Assembly: GCA_921293015.1 (NCBI GenBank)
Contig: OV121090.1
Coordinates: 15,035,304-15,099,303 of the forward strand
Reading direction: 5' to 3'
Origin: Phorcus lineatus
Taxonomy: Eukaryota > Mollusca > Gastropoda > Trochida > Trochidae
DNA: 64,000 bases
Shown here: one piece after another, positions 10,739 through 21,439 of the stretch
Position numbering within the stretch: position 1 is the first letter of the stretch
Layout of the letters: each line of letters starts with the position of its first letter
Notes under the pieces: model-generated
What the model saw: only the letters and a program-made list of their open reading frames with translations
What the model was told of the DNA's origin: nothing
Databases searched by the model: none
Made by a program: the position numbers and the translations under genes

Positions 10739-10980
10739 TGATGATGATGATGATGATGAGGTTGATGAGATGAGATTTTACAAGCACTTCCAGCACAGCT
10801 GAATTCGCACTTGGGTCCGTTAGGACCTTTAGTAAATTTATGTTTAACGTGATGTTTAATATATCTTTTATTATTTGTATTGTTCCAATGATGATGATAA
10901 TAATGAGGTTCGAGATTTTACAAGCGCTTCCAGCACAGCTGATTTCTTACTTGTGTCCGTTTGGACCTTTTGTAAAGTTC
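10739..10980 (-). repeat. Duplicated LINE 3' end
   Basis: Two copies of about 90-100 bp, each with a GAT-rich run, then GAGATTTTACAAGC(A/G)CTTCCAG, CACAGCTGA and GTCCGTT(A/T)GGACCTTT, start near 10739 and 10891. The block is the LINE's terminal UTR with its tail, repeated in tandem. Confidence 0.75.
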
Positions 10981-11134
10981 CGAAATTGTTTAAAAAGTGG
11001 TAAATTTTGAGCCAAGTGCCAAAAGGGGTAATTTTGAAATTTTGAATGATATTTTTAGTAGAGAGGGGGAGAAGGAAGGGGGCCGGGGATGGGGGAGGGT
11101 GGGGGTTAATTTATGGTATATGATTGTGAGGTAT

Positions 11135-14100
11135 TTAGATATGAGCCAGAAGGTCCGTATCTTTGATGTATTTGCCTAGAGCATGGAATATTTGTGGTTT
11201 GTTGTGTGGGTTGACGATGTGTTGTATGTTGTGTTGGTTGATGTTGTGTTGTGAGAGAGTAGTCTTTATGGTTTTGCGGTGTGTATTGTAGTGTGCACAT
11301 TGTGTCAGTATATGGATGATTGTTTCTGTTTGTTTGTAGCGTGGACATGTGGGATGCTTGTGTCTGGTCTGTTGTGTTTTTGCGTTTAGTTGTATGTGTC
11401 CTGTTTGTAGTTTCGTGATTGCCCTATCTATGTTTGTGTTTTTGCTGTATGTTTTGAATTTAGTGAGTGGTTTGGGGGAGAAGTGTTTTGGTGTGTTTAG
11501 CAATAGTAGAATTAGTGTATTGTTTATGCCATACGGCCCTGATGTGTAGTTTAGCGAGGCTTTTAACCTCTTGTTTAGAGTGTGGGAGTGGATGTGTATT
11601 GGTATCTAGTTTTAGGCCCTCTTTTGCTGCTCTGTCGGCTATTTCGTTGCCGAAAACGCCGACGTGAGCAGGAACCCAGAGGAGTTTTATGGTTTTACCC
11701 TGATGGTAGTTGTATAGTGTTTAGTATTTGAGATATAATGCCAGGGCAGTTTTTGGTAGATTTAGATTTAAGTGCTTCCAGCCCACTAAGTGAGTCTGAA
11801 AGGATTAAAATTCTAGGATGGTTGAATATATTTGATTTTGAAGAGCTACCAAAATAGCCATAAGTTCCACCGTGAAGATGGATTGGTCATTAGGCAGCTT
11901 GTGTGATGTGGGTGTGTGGTGTGTGTTCTGTATGTGGTAGCCGAAGGCTGTGGTGGGTGCCTCAGGATCCGTCGGTGTATATGTGGCACCAATCGTGCCA
12001 GTTGTCTTGTATGTATTGAAGTGTAGTTGATCTAGCGTGTAGTGGGTTGTGTTTGCTTGTGATTTTGGTTAGATGCAGGTTAATGCGGGGTGGTGGGAGT
12101 TGCGAGTGTGAAGTATTGTAGGATGTTGTTTTGTGGGAGTGAGATGTGGTTGAGATTTGCTTGTTTGATAAGGTTTATGATGAGTAGAGATATTGGAGAT
12201 GTGAGAGGGTATTTGTTTGCATATGCCGTTTTGTGTTTAGATAGTTTAGAGTTTAGGAGATTGGAAATTAGTGTATCATCCGAAGAAGCGGCCCAGAAGT
12301 TTAAGGTGAGTTGGTCCCTTCTGAGTTTGAAGGGTATTTCACCAGTTAGGGCTTGAAGCGCTTCATGGGAGGTCTCATGTTGTATGCGTGTTGCTAGTTT
12401 AAGTGATTGGTATTGTATAGAATTAAGCTAAGCAGTAAGTTTGGTGTTGAGAGTATTATAAATGGGGGCGCCGTAGTCCAATTTGGACCTAATAAGTGAT
12501 ATATATAGGTTGATAAGGGTTTGCTTATTTGCACCCCAGCTTGTGCCAGAGGTGGCACGCAGGACATTAAGGTCCTTTGTGCACCTAGTGATTAGATCTT
12601 TGATGTGGGCATCCCATGAGAGATGTTCGTCAAAGATTAGCCCTAGAAATTTGGTTTGTTTTAGGAAATTTATTTTGTTATTTTTAAGATATAAGTTTGG
12701 GGAAATAGGGCGCATTTTTAATGTTTAAATACTACTCCAGTGGCTTTTCCGCGTTTAGTTTAAGTCCCCATCAGTCGGCCCATTTTTCGACCTTATTTAA
12801 TGCGGACTGGAGTAGTTTTGAAGAAGTTTTAATATTATTACAACGGACCCAGAGCGCACCATCGTCTGCAAATTTGGAAGTATTTACTTTTTACTTGAGA
12901 TTCCCTCGAAGAGGTCGTCTACCATTATGTTAAAAAGAGTAGGGCTAAGGATGCTGCCTTGTGGGGTGCCATTTTTGAGGGGGAAATTTTCCGAAAGTTG
13001 GTTGTCGACCCAGACAGTTATTTGCCTATTGTGTAGGAAATCCTGAATGAAATTAATTATGTTGTCGTTTAGGCCTTTAATTAGTAGTTTATGGATTAGG
13101 CCATTATCAAAAGCTTTGGAAAAATCCAGGAAGATTGCTAATGTGTAATGTTGGTGTATTTGCCCGTTTTTATTTCTTGCTCGAGGCGAGCAAGATTGTT
13201 TAGGGTAGAGGGACCTGGAGTGAAGCCACTCTGGTTCCTCTTTAATGGGTGAATTTTTAGGTGGTGCTGTAGGCAATTTTTTACCATCGCTTCCTTTACC
13301 TTACATAGATTAAAGGCTAGAGAGATAGGCCTATAAGAATTTGGATCCCAAGAGGGTTTATTTGGGTTAGGGATTGGTATGATTAGTGCTTTCTTCCAGG
13401 AGGAGGGAAGTGTGCCTAATTGCCAAATGAGGTTATAGAGGTTAAGAAGTATGTTGGTGGTATTTGGAGGTAGCTTCTTAATTAGTTGGTAGGAAGTTTG
13501 GTCCAGGCCAGGAGCCGTACCATTTTTTACCAACAAATTGAAGCTCCTCCATTGTGAATGGTTGGTTGATGGGTTGGTTGTTGTTTTGTTGTTTAGGTGG
13601 TATAGGAAAATTTTGCTTGTTTTGTTGGAATTTTTGCTTGTTGTTGTTGTTGCTACTAGCATTAGCAAACTGCTCTGCCAGAACGTTTGCCTTTAATTTA
13701 GGTGTGGTGTGGTTATTTATAGGTAGGAGTTTACTTCTGCATTTGCCGCCACGAATGACTCAGAGCTTATTCCAAACTTGTTTAGAGTTTGTTTTACTAT
13801 TCAGCTCCTCACAGAAGTTTTCCCAGTGTTGTTTCTTTGTTTCTTTAATGAGTGTTTGAACTGCATTTTCTAGGTGTTTTGCATGTGGTAGGTGAGAAAT
13901 GTCGCGTTTTGCTTTGTTAAAAGCTGTTTTGCGTAGTTTGCACACTGTTTTTATTTCCTCAGTCAACCAGGGTACTGAGGCTTTATAGGGTTTAGGATTA
14001 GTTAATGGATTAGATGGTTTGGCAGCATTTATAATAGCTTGCAGGAATTTGTTGCAAAAAATTTGGGGGTCGTTATTTTCAAGGTCTGCTGGTTTTAGGA

Positions 14101-14860
14101 GTTCACAAAGATTTTGGAGTTTATCCAAGTCAGCCTTGTTGTAGGAGATTTTGGGGGCAATTTTTATCCTGAGTTTTATTTGGAAGGAAGTGGTTTAGAG
14201 TGATAAAAATAGGGAAATGATCACTTCTCCACGGATCATCGAAGATCGCCCATTCGATCTGGCTAACAATGTCCGGGGTGCTGATCGTTAAATCGATTGA
14301 GGACATTCCTTGATGTCCCCAAGCGTACCTAGTTGGAGAGTTTTGATTATGTAGTACATAATCATTATTTATGATCCAGTCGTCGATTAGTTCTCCGCTT
14401 CTCGGCCTTATCTTTACAGCCCCACAAGGGGTGATGGGAGTTAAAATCACCCAAAAACTTTGTGTGATTAGGGGATAAATTTTGTAGGTCCTCTCTTTGA
14501 AATTTTTGAGTAACCCTTTGATAGATATTATAAATAGTTAGATTTTGGTTTTTATGTGTTATGGTTATGGCTTATGCCTCTAAGTTAGGAGTATTTACCG
14601 GAAAGATATTATAATTTAAATCTTCCTGGATAAAAATTGCTAGACCTCCATGTGCTCGACCAGGATTGGTTTTGGGCCGGTCGTGTCGTAGCGTTTTATA
14701 CCCAGGAATGTTATATTTAGAGCGAGGGCCGAAATGGGTTTACTGAATGCTTATGATTTGGGGGTTAAGTTTTTGGAGTTTGATTAGAGCTTTAAGCTCG
14801 TGGCCGTGAGCCGAAAGGCCCCAAGCATTCCGCTGTAGAATTTGCATAATGAGAAGAATT
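11135..14860 (-). pseudogene. I-like LINE ORF2: endonuclease, reverse transcriptase, RNase H, zinc knuckle
   Basis: Endonuclease start near 14850 (NAWGLSAHGHELKALIKL, GGLAIFIQEDL) and its end at 14130-14450 (SSIDLTISTPDIV, DPWRSDHFPIFITL). RT at 12730-13668: GTAPGLDQ, FLDFSKAFDNGLIHKLL, NGTPQGSILSPTLFNIMVDD and KFADDGALW near 12870. Thumb-like piece at 12428-12715 (FLGLIFDEHLSWDAHI). RNase H at about 11580-11900 (SIFTVELMAILVALQNQ, LILSDSLSGLEALKSK, LLWVPAHVGVFGNEIADRA). Zinc knuckle at 11135-11503 (CPRYKQTETIIHILTQCAHY). The reading is split into at least seven frames by stops and frame changes, so the copy is dead. An ORF1 is not recognised. Confidence 0.85.
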
Positions 14861-16170
14861 AATAGTGGAGAAAATTGGAAAAGGCATATAGGTTTCAGCT
14901 GCATGTTTGGTTTATATAGAATTGTAAGTGGAGAAGTGTTGGTTTAGGTTTTTAATCCTGGAGGAGTTCCTCCAAGAGTTAGTTAAATGTGGATGGTGAG
15001 CGCTGCTGTGATGAATGTTGCGATTGCAAGATTTTGAGGGATTTTAGTTTTTGGGCTGTTGGGAATTGTTCTAAGCGAAAGACAGTGTTTTAATATGATG
15101 CTATGCGCACTATCCCATAGCATGTGTAGATCAATTACGACATCTGCCATATGTTGTCACAACAATCAGACTGGTTTTACTGGTCTTATTCTTTTATGAC
15201 ACACAGGTGGCCGTTATGTAATCCTATCGCATTCAATTTAAATTCTTGATTTAATGGTCTTTAATTATACCTTTTGAAATTTCACGCCTTGGACCCACCA
15301 TGTGGAATATATGTCCTGTCATAATGGCGTAACTCTTGGCATTCGACTGCTACTTGGTTTATTGTCACGGCGTCCAGTCATTTTGAACCAATGAATTTGT
15401 AGAATATATATTCAACCAATAAATTAAGAGAAGTAGATTTGGCTTATGCACTTCTACCGACGATGACACTCATTTAAAAAAAAGTACATCGTTAATAACG
15501 TGTACCAACATTTTTTAGGATTACATAGGATGTTTCTCACGCTTGCGCCAGGTATGTTTTCATGCCATTGATTGTTAAGTTCAAAGACAGAGATATTGCA
15601 ATACGATGTGGGATGTTATACTAGATAACAATATATTATATGTTAGTTAAATACAAACGAATTATCCACTAAGTACAAAGTTGTCATGAAAGTGAAGTGA
15701 AAGAAAATAATTTTATCTAAAGTAAACATTAATTTTTTTTGTATGTAAACCCACCCAAGAAAACCGCGTCAAAGGATTGTCACAGTCCAATCAAAATAGA
15801 TTTGACGACTGAGAAGGAAAGTTGATATCATCTAGCAGATACATATCCTATTTAGGAATTCTTTCGGTCATGCTATTGCCTCTATTTTGGTGTTGAATTA
15901 GCTTAAAAATACAGAGAAAATCAAAAGCCTGGAGTTTCAGCTGACCACTAGCACGTTACACACTGGGCGTGACTTCGAGTCATGCTTCGATGATTTTGTC
16001 TAAGCGTTGGCGGTCTCATTAGGCGGTTATCCAAAACAGGGGTATAAAAGGTCTCTTAGTAGTCTAATTAAAGCGTATATATTCTCATTTTTTGGCTCTA
16101 TTGATTCTTATAAGTGAAGGAATACAGATAATAATTTGTAATAATCAAAAGTATGCGTTACGTCTCCTCT
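14861..16170. other. Right non-coding part of the second TTAA element
   Basis: The first part near 14861-15060 may still be LINE 5' UTR. The rest has no coding similarity, only the CGTGCTAGT-type block near 15945 mirrored at 10630 and the AGA terminus at 16170. Confidence 0.45.
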
Positions 16171-16807
16171 TTAAACGGAGCCCTGATACCAATTATAGTA
16201 ACGGTTCCTTCACAACATGAGCTAAGACCCCCACCAGTCTGAAAGTAAGCCTTTGTTTTCTGAAATTATGCTTATTGATGTACAAATATTGATTTATACA
16301 GACTCAATATAGATCGAAGAGTATCTCATGCAAACTTTTCATCAATTGACAGTTTGTATAAGTGAGAGGGTTTTGATTTGTTGACAATCTCAGTCAAATT
16401 TTCATGTTTTCGTCGCATTTCTGCTTCGGAAAGTCACTGTGCATCTAATTCTTCCTATCAATCTACCGTTCTGTTACCCAGATAAAGTTTGAAATGCACA
16501 TATATTAATTCTAAAGCTTTAAAACAGAAATATCAGCATGCAACATTTCACAAATGGTTACGCATTTGACATGAGATAAAATCCTGACTGTTGCGAATAT
16601 AAACGGAGGATGCGCTAACACGAGGAGGACAATATCTATCTAATATCTCTTTAGTTTTCATTTATGACAAGTGCACGTAATAAGTGATAAATTTGCAGCT
16701 GGAATTACTCGAAATATCAGCTTTGGAAGGCAGTGTCAATGACATAACATAAAAAATTGGAGCATAAAATATATATGTCGCGAGGGGGCCTGAGACATCA
16801 TTCTGCT

Positions 16808-16887
16808 GTTAAACATTCAATAAGTCCTGTCAAATGCCATCAATGTGAGATGAAATTTCATCATTACCTTACAACCCACCTAAATGG
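16808..16887 (+). pseudogene. C2H2 zinc-finger coding remnant in copy A
   Basis: The frame reads KHSISPVKCHQCEMKFHH then YLTTHLNG, a C-x2-C...H type zinc finger. The same finger occurs in copy B at about 47998-48050 on the minus strand (VKCHQCEMEFPHN). Copy B keeps a longer upstream stretch that copy A has lost after the CATAACATA motif near 16750. Confidence 0.55.
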
Positions 16888-17033
16888 TAATCTAAACCTT
16901 TAAGGCACGACAGCATGGTTTTTCGGTTCAATTTGGCTATTTTAAGGCATTTGAGGGTAAAGGCACTCACTATAGCTTTCTACTGGTGCAATGAAGTGCT
17001 TACTATCCTTTACAATTGACCTGTAATCAATAA

Positions 17034-17992
17034 TGGGGCACAGAGTACAATTTATGTTGGTTGGGTCAAATATGTCAAACTTCATAAATGGTGTTATTTC
17101 ATCGACAAGTAGTGGTAGTTTCTTAAAATAAACATCGCAATGCTTATCAGTTAGGATGGTGACAATAAACAGGGGAAAAAGTCTAAATTAATGATCGAAA
17201 ACCGGACAATGGCGCGCGCCAATGATTCAAGCGAAATCTCGGAAACTTAGAAGACATAACAAGAAATATATGTTTTTATTACTCATATGGTTTATCATAA
17301 GCGGGGACATATTTTCAATATGAGCACATGTGCACATATCACTTTTGCCTAGCAACGATTGTTTCAGCGCGAATGATCTTATTTTGTCGTAAAACCATTG
17401 TTCATGACGTCAATGTAGCGGGCCGACGCAAAGGAAGGAGACCGTTTTCTGAATATTTCCATGCGTTTAAAATGGAATAGAATCGGTAATAAAGAAATTA
17501 TTACCCTCGGAAGTGTTTCATATGACTTTTACGAAACTCGTGCGAATTAGTGTATTACCCTCGCTCTCGCTCGGGTAATAAAAAAATTCACACTCGTTTC
17601 GTAAAAATCATATGACACACTTCCTTGGGTAATAATCTCTATATATTGATCAGAAGATCATTTAACTAACACAGTTGTACATTGGACGCAGAATTCCAAC
17701 TTCTTAACATTCATATGTCCGTTTATAATTTACAGTCGAAATCAAGAAAATGTCATAATGTTGGCATTTAAGAGATAATATGCAACTTAAAGGGGCATGC
17801 ACATAGTATGATGTTAAGGTCAAACATGTAAAACTCTATAAATGGTGTTATTTTATTCAGGAAAAAAGTGTCTGTTTCAGAAAATCCGCATCCTTCATTT
17901 TATATTGTAAGAGTAATAAGCATTGTGATTTTTTATCGAAAATCGGACAGTGGCGCGCACCTATATCTCAAACGTAATTTTGAAAACTAATT
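17034..17992 (+). repeat. Internal direct duplication within copy A
   Basis: Segments at about 17034-17258 and 17795-17992 are diverged copies in the same orientation. Both run through CATAAATGGTGTTATTT or a close variant, a TTTCTGAAA-like block, an AAGCATTG-like block and TCGAAAAYCGGACARTGGCG. Copy B shows the same pair, so the duplication is older than the split of A and B. Confidence 0.65.
17273..17643. mobile_element. Small insertion with a foldback core, absent from copy B
   Basis: Copy B reads straight from AACAAGAAATATAAG into ATATTGATCAGAAGATC (47415-47440, reverse), whereas copy A has about 370 bp between the same flanks. The insert ends in a near-perfect foldback: arms 17497-17560 and 17573-17636, 64 bases each, around TCGCTCTCGCTC. 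Arm ends are ATTATTACCC. No coding sequence. Confidence 0.75.
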
Positions 17993-18595
17993 TCGGTATT
18001 TTAGAGATAAAGATTCAAGTTTAGATAGGCGATTTGTACTTATCTCAGGACATTAATTTTTTTCATACCTCATAAAAAATTATAAAACATACCCTGTGTC
18101 ACCTTAAGATAGGCGATTTGAGCTTATACCTTAGTTTAATGGCTCTATCTAAACCACATACAAAACTAATGAAACATACTCTGTGTCAATTTAAGATATA
18201 GAAAATCTGTAGTCAGGGGTGTACAAAATGGGAAAAACTATGGACAATTAAAAACGGATAAAGAATTTATGTGTGCAGCTTTTGAATATAAACCTTAACT
18301 CTGAACTGAAAGTAAAGGATATCAATCTTGTAATTTAGACAATTTTGAAAAAGCTATGGAAGCATCGCTACTGGATTAATATAGCGTCTTCCGTTTTCGC
18401 TCTTCGGGCTGTAAGCAAAATTTGAATATTGCCGATATCGTAGTTCATGCGTCTTTAATGCAACAATTCAATTATTTGGTCATTTGAAATCAACTTCATA
18501 GCCTGAATACGTACATATTACACGTACACGTACACCTTACGAGGTAGATTACCTAAGTGACGATCGTAAGTAATATCGAGAGATAGGCGTGATCT

Positions 18596-18853
18596 TTGCA
18601 TTCGTTGTATAGACAAAATATGACGTACACCAGAGCTTTAAAACCCTACCGTTGCTTAGCATGCAAACAACATTACCAGGGAGTCTCTACGCGCACACGA
18701 AAAGGTTTGCTATGGCGCAGATTGGTGTGTGAACTTTGTTGGCGTTGCTTTAGTCATGTACGTTCACTGCAGGACCATAAATGTTGCCGCCAAACACATC
18801 GGCCTTCCACGCTAACGCCTGTGGGAAAAAAAGATGCAGCGATGTGCTTTTAG
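18596..18853 (+). pseudogene. C2H2 zinc-finger coding piece in copy A
   Basis: 85 codons open, starting MHSLYRQNMTYTRALKPYRC. Visible Cys/His pairs: CLAC near residue 21, then CELC near residue 46 with spacing to DH and TH (CELC-x12-H-x6-H), a C2H2-type finger. The C-terminal LTPVGKKDAAMCF has no recognised motif. Copy B contains the same coding stretch on the minus strand near 46070-46310 (CELC...LQDHVADKH), broken there by stops and frame changes. The true start is unclear, since a related finger lies 1.7 kb upstream and introns are possible. Either the element's own DNA-binding protein or a captured host exon. Confidence 0.5.
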
Positions 18854-20943
18854 CAGCTGATTTATCAAGGATACATGTACATCATATCCAAGTAGTTCTG
18901 CTTTGCTTTTGAACTTGCAGTCATAATTGTGTTTTTAGTTCCGTTGGTTAAGAAAAATCAAAGCAACATTATAGAGAACATTTGCAATTATTTTCAGTTT
19001 TGTTTAACTTAACAGTTATTATCGATTTATTATTTCTCGATTTTCCTTCCATGAAGCCTACCATGTTCATTTGTATTTTGAGTTTACATTCAGTAATCAA
19101 TATGTAACAATAAATCGTTTCTTGAAGCTTCCTTTTACAGAAAACATATATTATCGTATCATGATTAATTTCATTTCCTAATTATCTTGTAAATTAATGT
19201 ACCTATTATAAATACGAGTACGCCTATCTATATCTTTATTTCCGTACTTAAAATGCCACAGGCCTGTGGTACATTCATGGGTAGATCACATTATTTGTTT
19301 TTACATTATTTCTTCTAAATAACATTGCATAATAAATATACATTGCGAGAATCTGTCAATGACAATAGTTTTGTTCTATCTGGGTATTTATAAAAGTATG
19401 GTTTAAGATTATTAAGTGCGTAGACTTCGATAGATAGGGAAGATTAAGAGGAAGTGTAGCTCATCTTCCACGGCTTTCATATCACAAATTTTACATATTA
19501 ATTTTTTCTTCTTCCAACACTCACACATCTACCTGTTTAAAAAAAAATTCATGAGATGAACAACGAAAACGGAATAAAGCACTACGGAACGTTTTCACAT
19601 CAACTTTTGATAGATAACTTTCAAGGCATATTTCAGATTTCCATTGCCTATAATACAGACATTTAGTTGATAATGACATTGATTCTGTCCAGGATTGTAA
19701 GCGTATATCTTTCATTCTTTGTGTTATTGAAAAGATAAAATCTGATTAAAAATGTTTATTCGATTTGTTTGTACAATTTCAACCTAAAATCCATTCTCAT
19801 TTTTATTTCAATCAGCTTGTTCGGAAAAAATTAATTTCATTTCTTGAATAAAAGGTGCATGTTTTTCCTTATTCTTTGGAATAAAAGAGAATCAGAATAT
19901 GAAACGTTCGAACTGTTTATATACTTTAACTTCCCGACTGTTTAGTCTTACCATACACTCTAGTGCAGTTTGTACTAGAAACTGATGATACTAATACAGA
20001 ACAGTTGTATCAGTCTTGTTGCGACAACGACGTTGAGAAAGTATTGCTCACCTTCAACGATTAACAACTTTGTTACATGCATATGCAATTAATACGATAC
20101 TGGAACCATTACGTGGCTGTGAAATAATAACATTTTGCAACGTAAATTCGAAGACATTTTGAATTCAAATCATCCAATAATGTTATTTCTTTGATGGGCA
20201 TGGTTGGTTTTTGACAATTTCAACAAAACCACGGGTAAGAGAAATTGTATTTCCTTTAAAGCAGAAAAATCTGTTTTACTTAAATCATCCATGTCTTCTT
20301 CGCAGATATCACAGATATCACTTCAATCTGCAGATGCTGTCGTGTAATGGTCTCTCGAAAAAATGATCCGATTCTTTTTAACTTTCACACTTATCAACAA
20401 GATAGCAAAGTTTACTGTTCTTAAGCTTAACTGTTATTTCATAACTAACAGGGACATTTTGTTCAATAAACTAAATGGTTTTATATGATGAAGTTTCCCC
20501 CTTAAGATAACGTACTTCCTGCTCACTATGCTAATTAACAAATTGATGTATTGCTTGTGTTTGATTGCCATGATGTTTTCCACAAAAATAACAATTACAG
20601 AATGTTCTGTAACGCAAGATAAAAAAAGTTAATGAAATAAGTGATCCTGTAAAGTTCGTAACAGTTCACTTTAAACTCTGTTTATATTCGTAACACTCCT
20701 CTTTAAAACTCGTAACATCCGAATACTCTTTGAAATAACTTTGTCTTGTAAAAGAAGTGTTTGGACACTATTTTTACTACTGAATCATAGGATAACGTAT
20801 TTTTATTTAAATGTCCGTCACTACTGAGAACGAAAACATTAATTAGATTTAAAAAATTGACTTATTTCCACCCTAACTACACAAAACCATTTAATGTTGG
20901 AGAAAAGCTAAGGTATTTTATTCACAATACAAATCAACATATT
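18854..20943. other. Non-coding right half of copy A
   Basis: AT-rich and matched almost throughout by copy B in reverse. It includes a subterminal cluster at about 20655-20720 with repeated TTCGTAACA and TTTATATTCGTAAC motifs, mirrored near 16588 at the other end. No protein recognised. Confidence 0.6.
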
Positions 20944-21439
20944 CATTGCAACATATGAAATACCTTTTTACAAGATCAGATTCTAATCACATTCATGTTA
21001 ATTCCGCCGATAACCTACGCCTGTCGGCTTCCTAGCCCCGGCAGTGATGTAACAACTACTAAAAATAGTATCAGGGCTCCGTTTAATCTCATTTTAGCAG
21101 TAACCAGCTCTCCGGGAGTGTGCATACCTCATCTTCTTAAACTTGATGTTTTCAATGGATTTTGATTCCCTTTTCCGTTTACTGGGTTTATTCCACTCAC
21201 ATGGTTTAGATGTGCACGGTACCTCACTATCGGCATCATTGCAACATATGAAATACTTTTTTACAAGATCAGATTCTAATCACATTCATGTTTATTCCGC
21301 CGATAACCTACGCCTGTCGGCTTCCTAGCTCCGGCAGTGATGTAACAACTACTAAAAATAGTATCAGGGCTCCGTTTAATCTCATTTTAGCAGTAACCAG
21401 CTCTCCGGGAGTGTGCATACCTCATCTTCTTAAACTTGA
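20944..21439 (+). repeat. 293-bp tandem duplication spanning the right end of copy A
   Basis: Segment 20944-21146 recurs at 21237-21439 with only a few differences. It holds the last ~175 bp of copy A including the TIR, plus TGCATACCTCATCTTCTTAA of the flank. The 90 bp between the copies (21147-21236) carries the YqaJ-like coding piece. The second copy runs straight into the Gypsy-type fossil, so the duplication seems to predate that insertion. Confidence 0.8.

Larger units (their letters stand above)
10739..14860 (-). mobile_element. I-like LINE with RNase H, nearly full coding span
   Basis: Minus-strand LINE ending in a (CAT)n-type tail (10739-10760 on the plus strand as GATGATGAT). Order from its 5' side: endonuclease, linker, RT, thumb, RNase H, zinc knuckle, 3' UTR, tail. 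The presence of RNase H with the ...VPAHVGVFGNEIADRAAKEG signature places it near the I/Nimb/ingi group. The 3' end is present twice (10739-10838 and 10891-10980). A related 3' fragment is at 49535-50130. Confidence 0.85.
10424..16170. mobile_element. Second TTAA-flanked element, itself holding an I-like LINE
   Basis: It sits exactly inside the left terminus of copy A. TTAA occurs at 10420-10423 and again at 16171-16174, and copy B keeps the uninterrupted GAGATTAAACGGAGCC. Both ends begin AGA (AGATCGAC on the left, AGAGGAGAC inward from the right), the same first three bases as the THAP-bearing element at 3295-7351. A CGTGCTAGT block about 200 bp from each end suggests longer, eroded inverted termini. 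Without the LINE (10739-14860) it is about 1.6 kb with no coding sequence seen, so it is probably a non-autonomous TTAA (Kolobok- or piggyBac-type) element. Confidence 0.7.
10386..21120 (+). mobile_element. Copy A of an unrecognised large TIR element (A/B family), with nested insertions
   Basis: Left end CATTCCCGGGAAGCCGGT (10386 onward) and right end CTCTCCGGGAGTG (to 21120) are inverted ~50-bp termini that include the shared block GAGATTAAACGGAGCCCTGATAC. The left terminus is cut at its TTAA by the insertion 10424-16170. Without that insertion the element is about 5 kb. Its body 16175-21120 matches copy B (44770-49015) in reverse orientation throughout, with an estimated 80-85 percent identity by eye. 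It carries C2H2 zinc-finger coding pieces on the plus strand (16808-16887, 18596-18853) and mirrored subterminal motifs. I cannot name a superfamily and see no transposase or clear target duplication. Confidence 0.75.

Noticed and set aside
16171-21120. Copies A and B as a plain segmental duplication of a zinc-finger locus
   Set aside because: Both copies are bounded by the same inverted ~50-bp termini and have different flanks, so a mobile element fits better, although a missing target duplication leaves some doubt.
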